DNA of 64,000 nt from Puniceibacterium confluentis (GTDB lineage: Bacteria > Pseudomonadota > Alphaproteobacteria > Rhodobacterales > Rhodobacteraceae): assembly GCF_007923445.1 (NCBI RefSeq), contig NZ_VOJI01000013.1, positions 62,001 through 126,000 on the forward strand, given 5' to 3'. Position numbers and translations under genes: made by a program. The notes beneath the pieces are model-generated. The model worked only from the letters and a program-made list of their open reading frames with translations. It was not told the DNA's origin and made no database searches. How positions within the stretch are numbered: the first letter of the stretch is position 1; each line of letters begins with the position of its first letter. Positions 1 through 7,856 of this stretch are shown piece after piece.

Positions 1-1
1 C

Positions 2-754
2 AGGGCGGAATTTGCGTCCGAACATATTCCGGGCGCCCGGTTCTTTGACATCGAGGATATCAGCGACAGCCGCTCGGACCTTCCGCACATGGCGCCGCCG
101 ATCGAGAAATTCATGTCCCGTTTGCGGGCGCTGGGCGTGGGCGACGGGCATCAGGTGGTGGTCTACGACACCGCCGGGTTGTTTTCGGCCGCGCGGGTCT
201 GGTGGCTGTTCCGGCTGATGGGTCAGATGGACGTCGCGGTGCTGGACGGGGGCCTTGCCAAATGGCGCGCCGAGGGCCGCGAGACCGAGGACATGCCGCC
301 CATTGTCCGCGACCGTCACATGACCGTGCGCCGCCAGAATCAGATGGTGAAGGACGTGACCCAGGTTGCCGCGGCCTCCAAGCTGGGCGATTACGAAATC
401 CTCGACGCCCGCGCGCCCGCGCGTTTTCGTGGCGACGCGCCCGAGCCGCGCCCCGGTCTGCGGGCAGGCCACATCCCGGGCTCGAAGAATGTGCACTACG
501 CCACGCTGCTGAACGATGACGGCACGATGAAGGACTCCGATGCGCTGAAGGCCGTTTTCGGCTCGGCGGGCGTGAATTTGTCCAAGCCGGCCATCACCAC
601 CTGCGGGTCCGGAGTGACGGCCGCTATCGTGTCGCTGGCGCTCGAGCGTATCGGCAAGACCGACCATTCCCTTTATGACGGGTCCTGGGCGGAATGGGGC
701 ATGTTCCCCACCGTACCCGTGGAAACCGGACCCGCCGCCACCGGAGACATCTGA
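2..754 (+). CDS. sseA: 3-mercaptopyruvate sulfurtransferase (5' truncated by window edge)
   Basis: Rhodanese-family enzyme that moves sulfur from 3-mercaptopyruvate to a thiol or cyanide acceptor. The frame is open from base 2, so the N-terminus lies outside the window. What remains is most of the first (non-catalytic) rhodanese domain and a complete second one. The active-site loop TTCGSGVTAA is near the C-terminus with its cysteine codon at 602-604; the CGSGVTA loop is the form expected of mercaptopyruvate sulfurtransferases, whereas thiosulfate rhodaneses carry a charged loop. Its stop overlaps the ATG of the aminotransferase gene (ATGA at 753-756), so the two are probably co-translated. 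A transaminase that can make 3-mercaptopyruvate from cysteine next to this enzyme makes metabolic sense, but that link is inference. Confidence 0.93.
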   Translation, partial: RAEFASEHIPGARFFDIEDISDSRSDLPHMAPPIEKFMSRLRALGVGDGHQVVVYDTAGLFSAARVWWLFRLMGQMDVAVLDGGLAKWRAEGRETEDMPPIVRDRHMTVRRQNQMVKDVTQVAAASKLGDYEILDARAPARFRGDAPEPRPGLRAGHIPGSKNVHYATLLNDDGTMKDSDALKAVFGSAGVNLSKPAITTCGSGVTAAIVSLALERIGKTDHSLYDGSWAEWGMFPTVPVETGPAATGDI

Positions 755-1938
755 TGTTCGAAACCCTCAAGGAACAACCCGCGGACAAGATCCTGATGCT
801 GATGCAGGCCTTCAAGGAAGACCCGCGCGACACCAAGATCGACCTCGGTGTCGGCGTCTACAAGGACGCCAGCGGCAACACCCCGATCATGCGCGCGATC
901 AAGGCCGCCGAACAGCAGCTCTGGAACTCCGAACAGACCAAGGCCTACACCGGGCTGGCCGGTGATCCGGCCTTTGGCGATGCGATGGTCGCGCTGGTGC
1001 TGGGCGATGCCGTGCCACGTGCCAATGTCGCCGCCGCTGCGACCCCGGGCGGGACGGGAGCTGTGCGGCAGGGCTTTGACATGGTGCGTCAGGCCAACCC
1101 GGATGTGCGGGTCTTTGTCTCGAATCCGACCTGGCCGAACCACCTGTCGATCCTCAAGCACATGGGGATCCCGATGGTCCCCTACCGCTATTTCGACGAA
1201 GACACCCGTGGCGTCGATTTCGACGGGATGATGGCCGATCTCGCGCAGGCGAAAAAAGGCGACGTGGTGCTGCTGCATGGCTGCTGCCACAATCCCACCG
1301 GTGCCAACCTGAACCTGGCACAGTGGAACGAGGTCGTGGCCCTGCTGCTGAAAACCGGCGCGACGCCGATGATCGACATCGCCTATCAGGGCTTTGGCGA
1401 TGGTCTCGACGCCGATGCCGAAGCGACGCGGCTGGTGGCCTCCTCGGTGCCGGAATGCCTGATCGCGGCAAGCTGTTCAAAAAACTTCGGCATCTACCGC
1501 GAACGCACCGGCCTGCTGATGGCGGTGTCGCAGGATGCCTCGGCGCAAAAGCTCAACCAGGGCACGCTGAACTATCTCAACCGGCAGAACTTCAGCTTTC
1601 CGCCCGATCACGGGGCCCGTCTGGTGACCATGGTGCTGACCGACGACGCACTGCGCGCCGATTGGAGCGCCGAGCTGGAAGAAGTCCGCAATTCCATGCT
1701 GGGTCTGCGCGAACAACTGGCATCCGAGCTTCAGCGGCTGTCCGGCTCTGACCGCTTCGGCTTTATCGCCCAGCACCGCGGCATGTTCTCGCGGCTCGGC
1801 ACCACACCCGAGATGGTCGAAAAGCTGCGCGCCGATCATGGCATCTACATGGTGGGCGATTCCCGGCTCAACATCGCGGGTCTGAACAAGACGACCGTGC
1901 CGATCCTCGCCAAGGCGATCATCGACGTCGGCATCTGA
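754..1938 (+). CDS. tyrB: aromatic amino acid / aspartate aminotransferase
   Basis: PLP-dependent class I aminotransferase, 394 residues. The opening DKILMLM and KIDLGVGVYKD closely resemble the Paracoccus denitrificans aromatic aminotransferase and E. coli TyrB/AspC. The PLP lysine is in SCSKNFGIYRERTG (about K243). Also visible are the HNPTG motif (about 179-183) and a C-terminal arginine in the DSRLNIAGL stretch. It should interconvert tyrosine, phenylalanine or aspartate with their 2-oxo acids using glutamate/2-oxoglutarate in the cytoplasm. The start at 754 is set by the ATGA overlap with sseA; a longer frame from 694 would run inside sseA. A clear terminator follows at 1983. Dual aromatic/aspartate specificity is inferred from similarity, so AspC-type activity alone remains possible. 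Confidence 0.93.
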   Translation: MFETLKEQPADKILMLMQAFKEDPRDTKIDLGVGVYKDASGNTPIMRAIKAAEQQLWNSEQTKAYTGLAGDPAFGDAMVALVLGDAVPRANVAAAATPGGTGAVRQGFDMVRQANPDVRVFVSNPTWPNHLSILKHMGIPMVPYRYFDEDTRGVDFDGMMADLAQAKKGDVVLLHGCCHNPTGANLNLAQWNEVVALLLKTGATPMIDIAYQGFGDGLDADAEATRLVASSVPECLIAASCSKNFGIYRERTGLLMAVSQDASAQKLNQGTLNYLNRQNFSFPPDHGARLVTMVLTDDALRADWSAELEEVRNSMLGLREQLASELQRLSGSDRFGFIAQHRGMFSRLGTTPEMVEKLRADHGIYMVGDSRLNIAGLNKTTVPILAKAIIDVGI

Positions 1939-1982
1939 GCCTGCGGGCTGACCGCTGGGGTCATTGCAATTGACGGATACAG

Positions 1983-2010
1983 GCGCTCCCGGGTTCGGGG
2001 GCGCTTTTTT
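1983..2010 (+). terminator. Rho-independent terminator after tyrB
   Basis: GCGCTCCC (1983-1990) pairs with GGGGGCGC (1997-2004), with one G-T pair, over a 6-base loop, followed directly by six Ts (2005-2010). It lies 45 bases after the aminotransferase stop. Confidence 0.88.
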
Positions 2011-2040
2011 GCGTTCCGGCACCGCGCGTCACAGATCAAA

Positions 2041-2065
2041 GGAACCATTCTTCAGGTCGCACGTT
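2041..2065 (+). promoter_or_regulatory. EcfG-type general stress response promoter
   Basis: GGAAC (2041-2045) and CGTT (2062-2065) are separated by exactly 16 bases. This matches the alphaproteobacterial general-stress sigma factor EcfG consensus (GGAAC-N16/17-CGTT). It sits 66 bases ahead of the 24-residue peptide gene, and CsbD, a classic stress protein, follows. No other site with both boxes was found in the intergenic regions I inspected. Confidence 0.75.
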
Positions 2066-2131
2066 ATTTGGGCACAGAGCAATCGCCGTGGCAGACGCGC
2101 CCGGCCATACACACAGAGTGAGGACCTTCGC

Positions 2132-2206
2132 ATGAGCCGCATCATTTATATCATCGGTCTGATCGTCGTCGTTCTGATCATCCTCTCCTTCCTCGGCCTG
2201 CGCTGA
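2132..2206 (+). CDS. 24-residue single-span membrane peptide
   Basis: Tiny gene: start MSRIIYIIG, then a run of I, V and L, ending SFLGLR. The peptide is one hydrophobic helix with a positive charge at each end (R3 and R24). A purine-rich ribosome site (GTGAGGA, 2118-2124) precedes the ATG at suitable spacing. A consensus EcfG promoter lies upstream and the stress gene csbD downstream. Its sequence resembles the many short hydrophobic stress peptides of bacteria, but I cannot name its family. A membrane location is near certain if it is translated; its function is unknown. Confidence 0.7.
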   Translation: MSRIIYIIGLIVVVLIILSFLGLR

Positions 2207-2324
2207 GGGCGAGAGGACGGCGAAATCCGACATCCGGTGCTCTGCACGCCGGGCTGACGGTACACGCCATATCTGAAAGTAACCTGCCTGCGCGACGGCC
2301 TTTTCGCCGCGCAAGCTGATGACG

Positions 2325-2372
2325 CGCGGCACGCCGTGCCGCGGTCTCGAATGCGCCTCAGCGGGCGCATTC
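2325..2372 (+). other. two adjacent stem-loops between the peptide gene and csbD
   Basis: Stem 1 is CGCGGCAC/GTGCCGCG around a 3-base loop (2325-2343). Stem 2 is GAATGCGCC/GGCGCATTC (2349-2372). Neither has a following T tract, so they look more like mRNA processing or stability structures in a peptide-csbD transcript than a terminator. Read-through from the EcfG promoter into csbD is therefore plausible. Confidence 0.5.
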
Positions 2373-2434
2373 TGTTCGCTTGCAACACACGGAGCAGGTC
2401 TGGTCCTGCCCGGAAACCCCTGAAAGGAAAACCC

Positions 2435-2632
2435 ATGAACTGGGATCAAGTCGAAGGCAAATGGAAAGAAATGACCGGCAACATCAAGGCACAGTGGGGC
2501 GATCTCACGGATGACGAGGTTACCGAGATCAACGGCAACCGTCAGGCGCTGGAAGGTAAGATCCAGGCCAAGTACGGCAAATCCAAGGAAGAAGCGCAAC
2601 GCGAAGTCGACGACTTCCTGAACCGCTACTGA
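2435..2632 (+). CDS. CsbD family stress protein
   Basis: 65-residue acidic/basic helical protein beginning MNWDQVEGKWKEMTG, the characteristic CsbD opening, followed by GKIQAKYGKSKEEAQREVD. CsbD proteins are small cytoplasmic proteins induced by general stress in many bacteria; their biochemical role is not established. A GAAAGGA ribosome site (2422-2428) fits the ATG at 2435; the longer frame from 2336 has no support. Control by EcfG through the promoter at 2041 is inferred from position and the absence of a terminator in between. A strong terminator follows at 2680. Confidence 0.9.
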   Translation: MNWDQVEGKWKEMTGNIKAQWGDLTDDEVTEINGNRQALEGKIQAKYGKSKEEAQREVDDFLNRY

Positions 2633-2679
2633 GTTTGCTCGGCGTGGCTGTCGCCCCCGGCAGCCACGTCCGACAAGCC

Positions 2680-2713
2680 CGAAAAGGCGTTCCCGACCGG
2701 GGGCGCCTTTTCG
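2680..2713 (+). terminator. stem-loop terminator after csbD
   Basis: CGAAAAGGCG (2680-2689) pairs perfectly with CGCCTTTTCG (2704-2713); four Ts lie in the 3' arm. A second stem, GTGGCTG/CAGCCAC (2644-2667), comes just before it. Confidence 0.75.
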
Positions 2714-2795
2714 GTGTCACTCTCTCCTCGACAATCCCGCCCGTTCAGCCGCCTCTAATGTGTCCTGGCCCCTTTCGCGGTGAACGCGCGGCTGG

Positions 2796-3146
2796 TCAGC
2801 CGTGCACGTCGAGACTGTCCTGCGGGGCCTGCTCGCGGTCGAACATGCCGTAATCGCGGATCACGTGGCAGACTTTCAGGCGATAATCCGAAAACACGCC
2901 TTCGCGGCCACGCCGCTGTGCGCCTCGGTGCCCGTGAAGCTGGCGCCAGCGCTGAACCGCGGCTTCGTCCTCGAAAAAACTGATCGACAGCAGCTTGCCC
3001 GGGTTGGTCAGACTCTGGAACCGTTCGACGGACAGAAACCCCTCCACCTCTTCGACCAGCGGCCGCATCGCGGCGGCAATGTCCAGGTATTCCTCCTTGC
3101 GCCCCTCCGCAGGGATCACTTCAAAGATAATCGCGATCATGGCCAC
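2796..3146 (-). CDS. antibiotic biosynthesis monooxygenase (ABM) domain protein
   Basis: 116-residue single-domain protein. The start AMIAIIFEVIP, the central EVEGFLSVERFQS and the stretch LLSISFFEDEAAVQRW are typical of the ABM dimeric alpha/beta-barrel fold, whose members include quinol monooxygenases and heme-degrading enzymes. No catalytic residues can be assigned by eye, so the substrate is unknown. Two in-frame ATGs (3146 and 3140) are possible; a GAGGGAG ribosome site upstream fits either. It diverges from the cupin gene at 3312, leaving about 165 bases for both promoters. Confidence 0.8.
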   Translation of the reverse strand: MAMIAIIFEVIPAEGRKEEYLDIAAAMRPLVEEVEGFLSVERFQSLTNPGKLLSISFFEDEAAVQRWRQLHGHRGAQRRGREGVFSDYRLKVCHVIRDYGMFDREQAPQDSLDVHG

Positions 3147-3311
3147 ACTCCCTCACTGTTGGATGCACCATGCGGACCTGTTCCTGCACTGACAAGCCCC
3201 GGTCGCACTGTCCCGGAAGATCACCGGCCAGGCCACAGATCAGAGTCAATGCCCCTTGCGCCGACACAGCAAGCGCGGCCAGATGGCGATGTCAAAGCCC
3301 GGAGTCCTCCC

Positions 3312-3647
3312 ATGCACATCCTACCCGTGACACCCTCGGTTCTTGCCGAATACGATGCACCCGCACCCGATCGGCTGATTTCCGGGTCACCCAGGTTCAC
3401 CACCTGGAATCTGGAAGAGCGCGACGGGCTTTATTGCGGCATCTGGCAGTCGACACCCGGCAAGTGGCGTATTGCCTACGACGAATGGGAATACTGCCGA
3501 ATTCTTTCCGGGGTATCGGTCCTGACCGAAGAGGGGCAGCCGCCCCAGACCTACCGCGCCGGCGACAGCTTCATCCTGCGCCCCGGGTTTACCGGCACAT
3601 GGGAAGTGGTCGAAACCACCACCAAGGATTATGTGATCCGCCTGTGA
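3312..3647 (+). CDS. cupin domain protein (DUF861-like)
   Basis: 111-residue single cupin barrel. The pattern LEERDGLYCGIWQSTPGKWR, then EWEYCRILSGVSVLTEEG, then YRAGDSFILRPGFTGTWEV matches the DUF861 cupins related to ureidoglycine aminohydrolase. The usual cupin metal histidines are not obvious, so a non-metal or sugar/amine-binding role is possible. GGAG at 3301 with 7-base spacing selects ATG 3312. The convergent neighbour is creatinase; a nitrogen-compound link is suggested only by that neighbourhood. Confidence 0.8.
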   Translation: MHILPVTPSVLAEYDAPAPDRLISGSPRFTTWNLEERDGLYCGIWQSTPGKWRIAYDEWEYCRILSGVSVLTEEGQPPQTYRAGDSFILRPGFTGTWEVVETTTKDYVIRL

Positions 3648-3765
3648 CCGGATCAGTGCGAACCTCCCATGCCCCTGGCGGCCTTTTGCGACCCGCGCCC
3701 GACCAGCGACAGACATGGCAAATCTCGCTCGGCGCGCCGGTCCTGGCGACATCCGAGCGGCAGGG

Positions 3766-3785
3766 GCGGGCAAATAATTGCCCGC
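3766..3785. terminator. symmetric hairpin between convergent cupin and creatinase genes
   Basis: GCGGGCAA (3766-3773) and TTGCCCGC (3778-3785) pair perfectly around an ATAA loop. Its place between two converging genes suggests a bidirectional stop, although neither side has a strong T run. Confidence 0.5.
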
Positions 3786-3803
3786 GCCAGTTGTGGAAAT
3801 GCC

Positions 3804-5009
3804 TCAGACCACGTTGAAGCCGGGGCCGTAGGGATAGTGGGTGATGTCTTCGGCCCCATCCGCATGCACCACCAGAATGTCATGCTCGCGGTATCCGCCC
3901 GCGCCCGGCTGCCCGGCCGGGATGGTCAGCATCGGTTCCATCGAAATCACCATTCCAGGCTCAAGCACGGTGTCGATGTCTTCGCGCAGTTCCAGCCCGG
4001 CTTCGCGGCCGTAAAAATGCGACAGCACGCCAAAGCTGTGCCCATAGCCAAAGGTGCGGTATTGCAGCAACTGGCGCTCTTCCAGAAAATCATTGATCTT
4101 GAGCGTGATCTCGGAACAGGTCGCACCCGGCTTCAGCAATGACATGCCATATTCGTGACAGGCCACGTTCGCCTCCCAGATGGCACGCGACGCCGCGTCG
4201 ACTTCACCCACGAACATGGTGCGTTCCAGTGCGGTGTAATAGCCGGAGATCATCGGAAAAGTGTTGAGCGACAGGATGTCGCCGCGCTGCAACTTCCGCG
4301 CTGTCACCGGATTGTGTGCGCCGTCGGTGTTCAGCCCGGACTGGAACCAGACCCAGCTGTCCCGGTATTCGGCCTCCGGAAAGGCCCGCGCAATCTCGGT
4401 CTCCATCGCATCGCGCCCGGCCATGGCGACGTCGATTTCGCGCACACCCTCACGGATTGCGTCCTTTATGGCAAAGCCGCCGACATCCGCCACCCGGGCC
4501 CCTTCGCGGATCAGGGCAATCTCGGCTTCGGATTTGTGCATGCGCTGGCGCATTGTCGCGTCGTTGACTGCAACCCTTCCTTTGGGAGCGAGAAAGGTGT
4601 CGAGTTTTGCCAGCCCCTGAAGGGTCAGATGGTCCTCTTCAAAGCCGACGACCTGACCGGTGCCGGTAACCGACAGGATTGCACGCCAGAAGTTGTCGCG
4701 CTGCCAGTCGGTATAGGTGATGTTGTCGCCGTGGCAGCGCCGCCAGGGCTGGCCCGCGTCGATGCCCGCCGAAATGGTGACTGATTCGGTGGCGGTGACA
4801 ACCAACCCGTACGGCCGCCCGAAGCTGCAATACAGAAAGCCCGAGTAATAGGCGATGTTGTGCATGGAGGTGAAGACACAGGCGGTGACGCCCAATCTTT
4901 CCATACTGCTGCGCAGGCCGGACAGCCGGGCGTCGTATTCTGATGCCGCAAACGGCAGGGCAGCTTTGTCGCCATTGTGAAACCGATAGAATTCAGGACG
5001 TTGTGTCAT
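3804..5009 (-). CDS. creatinase (creatine amidinohydrolase)
   Basis: 401-residue peptidase M24-fold enzyme that hydrolyses creatine to sarcosine and urea. Conserved blocks include SFGRPYGLVV, WFQSGLNTDGAHNPVT, LSLNTFPMISGYYTALERT, YGHSFGVLSHFYGREAGLELRE (two adjacent stretches) and SMEPM. H232, E262, H324 and E358 fall at the same residue numbers as the active-site residues of Pseudomonas creatinase, which rules out an ordinary Xaa-Pro peptidase. The start at 5009 has GGAGG 6 bases upstream; the longer open frame to 5264 has no such site. No creatininase or sarcosine oxidase gene is adjacent, so the product must be handled by genes elsewhere. Confidence 0.93.
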   Translation of the reverse strand: MTQRPEFYRFHNGDKAALPFAASEYDARLSGLRSSMERLGVTACVFTSMHNIAYYSGFLYCSFGRPYGLVVTATESVTISAGIDAGQPWRRCHGDNITYTDWQRDNFWRAILSVTGTGQVVGFEEDHLTLQGLAKLDTFLAPKGRVAVNDATMRQRMHKSEAEIALIREGARVADVGGFAIKDAIREGVREIDVAMAGRDAMETEIARAFPEAEYRDSWVWFQSGLNTDGAHNPVTARKLQRGDILSLNTFPMISGYYTALERTMFVGEVDAASRAIWEANVACHEYGMSLLKPGATCSEITLKINDFLEERQLLQYRTFGYGHSFGVLSHFYGREAGLELREDIDTVLEPGMVISMEPMLTIPAGQPGAGGYREHDILVVHADGAEDITHYPYGPGFNVV

Positions 5010-5317
5010 GTGACCCTCCAGAGAGCTATCGCATCCGGGAGTCATGGCAAACCTGACCCGCCTGTGACGCGACACAGAAAGGTCCCGGCGTTCAGGACGG
5101 GGAAAAAGCTCAAGGGGATCCCATGCGGCGACGCCATCGCCCTGCTTTGCAACAGCGATACGCCCGAAGGCGCCGCCACGCAAGATGGGTTTTCGGTCGC
5201 CGGATGCGGCGGTTGAAAAACGGCCCCGCTCGGCCCGGGAGGAGCCCCCGGTCGCGCCGCGCACCTGACGCCAGTCGGCAATCCGTCGGCCCGGGTCTTG
5301 CGCTGCCGGGCCCGGCG
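5010..5317. other. 308-base gap between creatinase and the hydrolase gene
   Basis: Contains the creatinase ribosome site and presumably its promoter. Translated frames here are arginine-rich and look non-coding. A perfect 12-base palindrome GCCGGGCCCGGC lies at about 5305-5316, right after the hydrolase stop. No convincing operator or promoter box was recognised. Confidence 0.5.
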
Positions 5318-6109
5318 CTATGGCGCCAGCACCCGGCGGACCATTGCGCTGTCAGGATCCAGCAATCCGTCGATCACGTCAAAATGGTGTTTTGCGGGCT
5401 CGACCACATGGCCGCAACGCCATGCCTCGGCCAGCCACCGGGCCTGATCCAGAAAGGCCGGCCGCTCGTCGGCGCCGACCCATACGGTCACCGGCATTTC
5501 AGGCGCCTGCTGAAACACCGGGCTTTCGGCAAGGGCTTCGTCCGGGTCGAGCTTAAAATCGGTGTTCATCTGTGTGTCCAGCAGCGGGCGCAGGTCCGAC
5601 ACTGGTGAAATCGGCATCGCATGCGCGATCCGGCGGTGCACCTCGGCATCCAGCATCCCCGGAGCGAGCATCCGCGCCACCAGGTGACCGCCAGCCGAAT
5701 GCCCGACCAGGCGCAACGGTCCCGCCACCTCGTGCGCGGCCACCGTCACGGCCTGCGCCACCTGGCGCGAGATGTCCGTGATCCGCACCCGCGGGACCAG
5801 ATCGTAGGACGGCATCGCCACGGCCTGGCCGTGGCTCAGTAAACCGGTGGCAAGATGCGAGAACAGATTGCGGTCAAACCGCCGCCAGTAGCCGCCGTGC
5901 ACAAACACGGTCAGTCCCTGTGGCGGCGCGTCGGGCAGAAACAGATCCAGCGCCTGCCGCGCGCCGTGTCCGTACATCAGCCCCAGCCGCGCCCGCCCCG
6001 TCACCGACAGCCGTTTGCGACAGGATTCGGCGGCGGCATCCCAGCGCGGCGCATAGCCTTCGGCGTCGGGGATATGACCGACATTGTCATAGGCATCGTC
6101 AATGTCCAT
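5318..6109 (-). CDS. alpha/beta hydrolase, kynurenine-formamidase-like
   Basis: 263-residue cytoplasmic serine hydrolase. It has the oxyanion motif HGGYW (mid-protein) and the nucleophile elbow GHSAGGH. A terminal KHHFDVIDGL supplies the likely catalytic histidine and WVGADERPAF the acid region. The HGGxW plus GHSAGG combination is that of the arylformamidase/esterase group. No other kynurenine-pathway gene is nearby, so the substrate is uncertain. GAGGA 5 bases upstream picks the ATG at 6109. It is transcribed divergently from the gabD-like gene at 6188; the 78-base gap is AT-rich (ATATGCAT) and probably holds both promoters. Confidence 0.82.
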   Translation of the reverse strand: MDIDDAYDNVGHIPDAEGYAPRWDAAAESCRKRLSVTGRARLGLMYGHGARQALDLFLPDAPPQGLTVFVHGGYWRRFDRNLFSHLATGLLSHGQAVAMPSYDLVPRVRITDISRQVAQAVTVAAHEVAGPLRLVGHSAGGHLVARMLAPGMLDAEVHRRIAHAMPISPVSDLRPLLDTQMNTDFKLDPDEALAESPVFQQAPEMPVTVWVGADERPAFLDQARWLAEAWRCGHVVEPAKHHFDVIDGLLDPDSAMVRRVLAP

Positions 6110-6187
6110 TGCTTTCCTCGTGCTGAATTCTGAACTATATGCATAGCAGACGATGCGCCGCAGACTTCTGCAATATCGGAGACAGAC

Positions 6188-7663
6188 ATGCTCGACCAGA
6201 CAACCAATCTCGCCTCGCTGCTCAATGACCCCAGCCTGCTGGAAACCCGCGCCTATATCGGCGGAAAATGGGTGGACGGAGACAAGGGCACCTTTGACGT
6301 GACCAACCCGGCGCGCGGCGATGTGGTGGCAAGGGTCGCCGACCTGTCCCGCGCCCAGGTCAACGGCGCCATCGCCCAGGCCGAGGCGGCGCAGAAGGAC
6401 TGGGCCAGGTGGACCGGCAAGGAGCGCGCGGCGGTGCTGCGCAAGTGGTTCGACCTGATCATGGCCAACCAGCACGACCTCGGGGTGATCCTGACCGCAG
6501 AGCAGGGCAAGCCGCTGACCGAGGCCAAGGGCGAGATCGCCTACGGCGCGTCGTTCATCGAATTCTTCGGCGAAGAGGCCAAGCGCATCTATGGCGAGAT
6601 GATCCCCGGCCACCAGCGTGACAAGCGCATCATGGTGATCAAGCAGCCGATCGGCGTCGCCGCCTCGATCACGCCGTGGAACTTTCCCAACGCGATGATC
6701 ACCCGCAAATGCGGCCCCGCGCTGGCGGCGGGCTGTGCGTTCGTGGCCCGTCCGGCGGCAGAGACCCCGTTGTCGGCCATCGTTCTGGCGGTTCTGGCCG
6801 AGCGGGCCGGGATTCCGGCCGGGGTGTTCAACGTGGTGCCGTCGTCCTCTGCCTCGGAAATCGGCAAGGAGTTCTGCGAAAACCCGGCGGTGCGCAAGCT
6901 GACCTTTACCGGCAGCACCGAGGTCGGGCGCATCCTTCTCAGGCAGGCGGCGGATCAGGTGATGAAATGTTCGATGGAACTGGGTGGCAATGCGCCGTTC
7001 ATCGTGTTTGACGATGCGGATCTGGATGCCGCTGTCGAAGGCGCGATCCTGTGCAAGTTCCGCAACAACGGCCAGACCTGCGTCTGCGCCAACCGGCTGT
7101 ACGTGCAGGCGGGCATCTATGATGCCTTCGCCGAAAAACTGCGGGCGCGGGTGGCAGCGATGAAGGTGGGCGACGGTCTTGAGGACGGCACCGATCTGGG
7201 GCCGCTGATCAACCGTGACGCGATCGACAAGGTGCAAGAACATATTGCCGATGCGAAGGCCAAGGGTGGCGCGGTCATTCTGGGGGGCGAGACGCAGGAG
7301 ATGCAGGGCAACTTCTTTGCCCCGACCATCGTCACCGGCGCCACCAAGGACATGCTGTTTTCGACCGAGGAAACCTTTGGTCCGTTGGCGCCGCTGTTCA
7401 AGTTCGAGGACGAAGACGAGGTGATCGCCCTGGCGAATGACACGATCTTCGGGCTCGCCTCCTATTTCTACGCCAAGGATCTTGCCCGGGTTTACAAGGT
7501 CGCCGAGGCGCTGGAATACGGCATCGTCGGCGTGAACACCGGCATCATCTCGACCGAACTGGCACCCTTCGGCGGGGTCAAGCAGTCGGGGCTGGGCCGC
7601 GAAGGCAGCCATCACGGCATCGAGGATTACCTGGAAATGAAATACGTCTGCCTGTCGGTCTGA
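6188..7663 (+). CDS. gabD: NAD(P)-dependent succinate-semialdehyde dehydrogenase
   Basis: 491-residue aldehyde dehydrogenase. Cofactor and catalytic motifs are present: ITPWNFP, FTGSTEVGR, MELGGNAPF with the general-base glutamate, and NNGQTCVCANR with the nucleophilic cysteine. The ending GVKQSGLGREGSHHGIEDY and the overall pattern are those of GabD, which oxidises succinate semialdehyde to succinate at the end of the GABA shunt. GGAG lies just ahead of the ATG. No GABA transaminase is adjacent, so a role with another short semialdehyde is possible. A two-hairpin intergenic repeat follows the stop. Confidence 0.88.
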   Translation: MLDQTTNLASLLNDPSLLETRAYIGGKWVDGDKGTFDVTNPARGDVVARVADLSRAQVNGAIAQAEAAQKDWARWTGKERAAVLRKWFDLIMANQHDLGVILTAEQGKPLTEAKGEIAYGASFIEFFGEEAKRIYGEMIPGHQRDKRIMVIKQPIGVAASITPWNFPNAMITRKCGPALAAGCAFVARPAAETPLSAIVLAVLAERAGIPAGVFNVVPSSSASEIGKEFCENPAVRKLTFTGSTEVGRILLRQAADQVMKCSMELGGNAPFIVFDDADLDAAVEGAILCKFRNNGQTCVCANRLYVQAGIYDAFAEKLRARVAAMKVGDGLEDGTDLGPLINRDAIDKVQEHIADAKAKGGAVILGGETQEMQGNFFAPTIVTGATKDMLFSTEETFGPLAPLFKFEDEDEVIALANDTIFGLASYFYAKDLARVYKVAEALEYGIVGVNTGIISTELAPFGGVKQSGLGREGSHHGIEDYLEMKYVCLSV

Positions 7664-7689
7664 TCCGGCCGGCAAACTGATCCGAATGT

Positions 7690-7758
7690 GCGCGCCCCTG
7701 CGGGGCGCGCGCTGTGCGTCTCGTTTCCCGCCTGCGGCGGGACACTCGGGCGGGCGCC
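7690..7758. repeat. two-hairpin intergenic repeat, copy 1
   Basis: Hairpin 1 is GCGCGCCCC/GGGGCGCGC (7690-7710). After a linker ending GTCTCG comes hairpin 2, TCCCGCC/GGCGGGA (7726-7742), then CTCGGG and GCGCC. The same order, with the same linker words, recurs at 29102-29161. It is probably a small palindromic (REP-like) element and may also act as a weak stop for gabD. Confidence 0.65.
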
Positions 7759-7856
7759 TGTGGGACCCGAAAGATGTCACGCGGACGTTGCAAAACTGTC
7801 AAACCGGTGTTGTCCAAACGGCGCACACCGCCCCAATGATAACCTGGGGGACATTC

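Noticed and set aside
5123-5281. Arginine-rich frames between creatinase and the hydrolase
   Set aside because: Composition typical of non-coding GC-rich DNA; no ribosome site or similarity.
5318-7780. Minus-strand frame open for about 2.5 kb antisense to gabD
   Set aside because: Only the 5318-6109 part has a ribosome site and recognisable hydrolase motifs.
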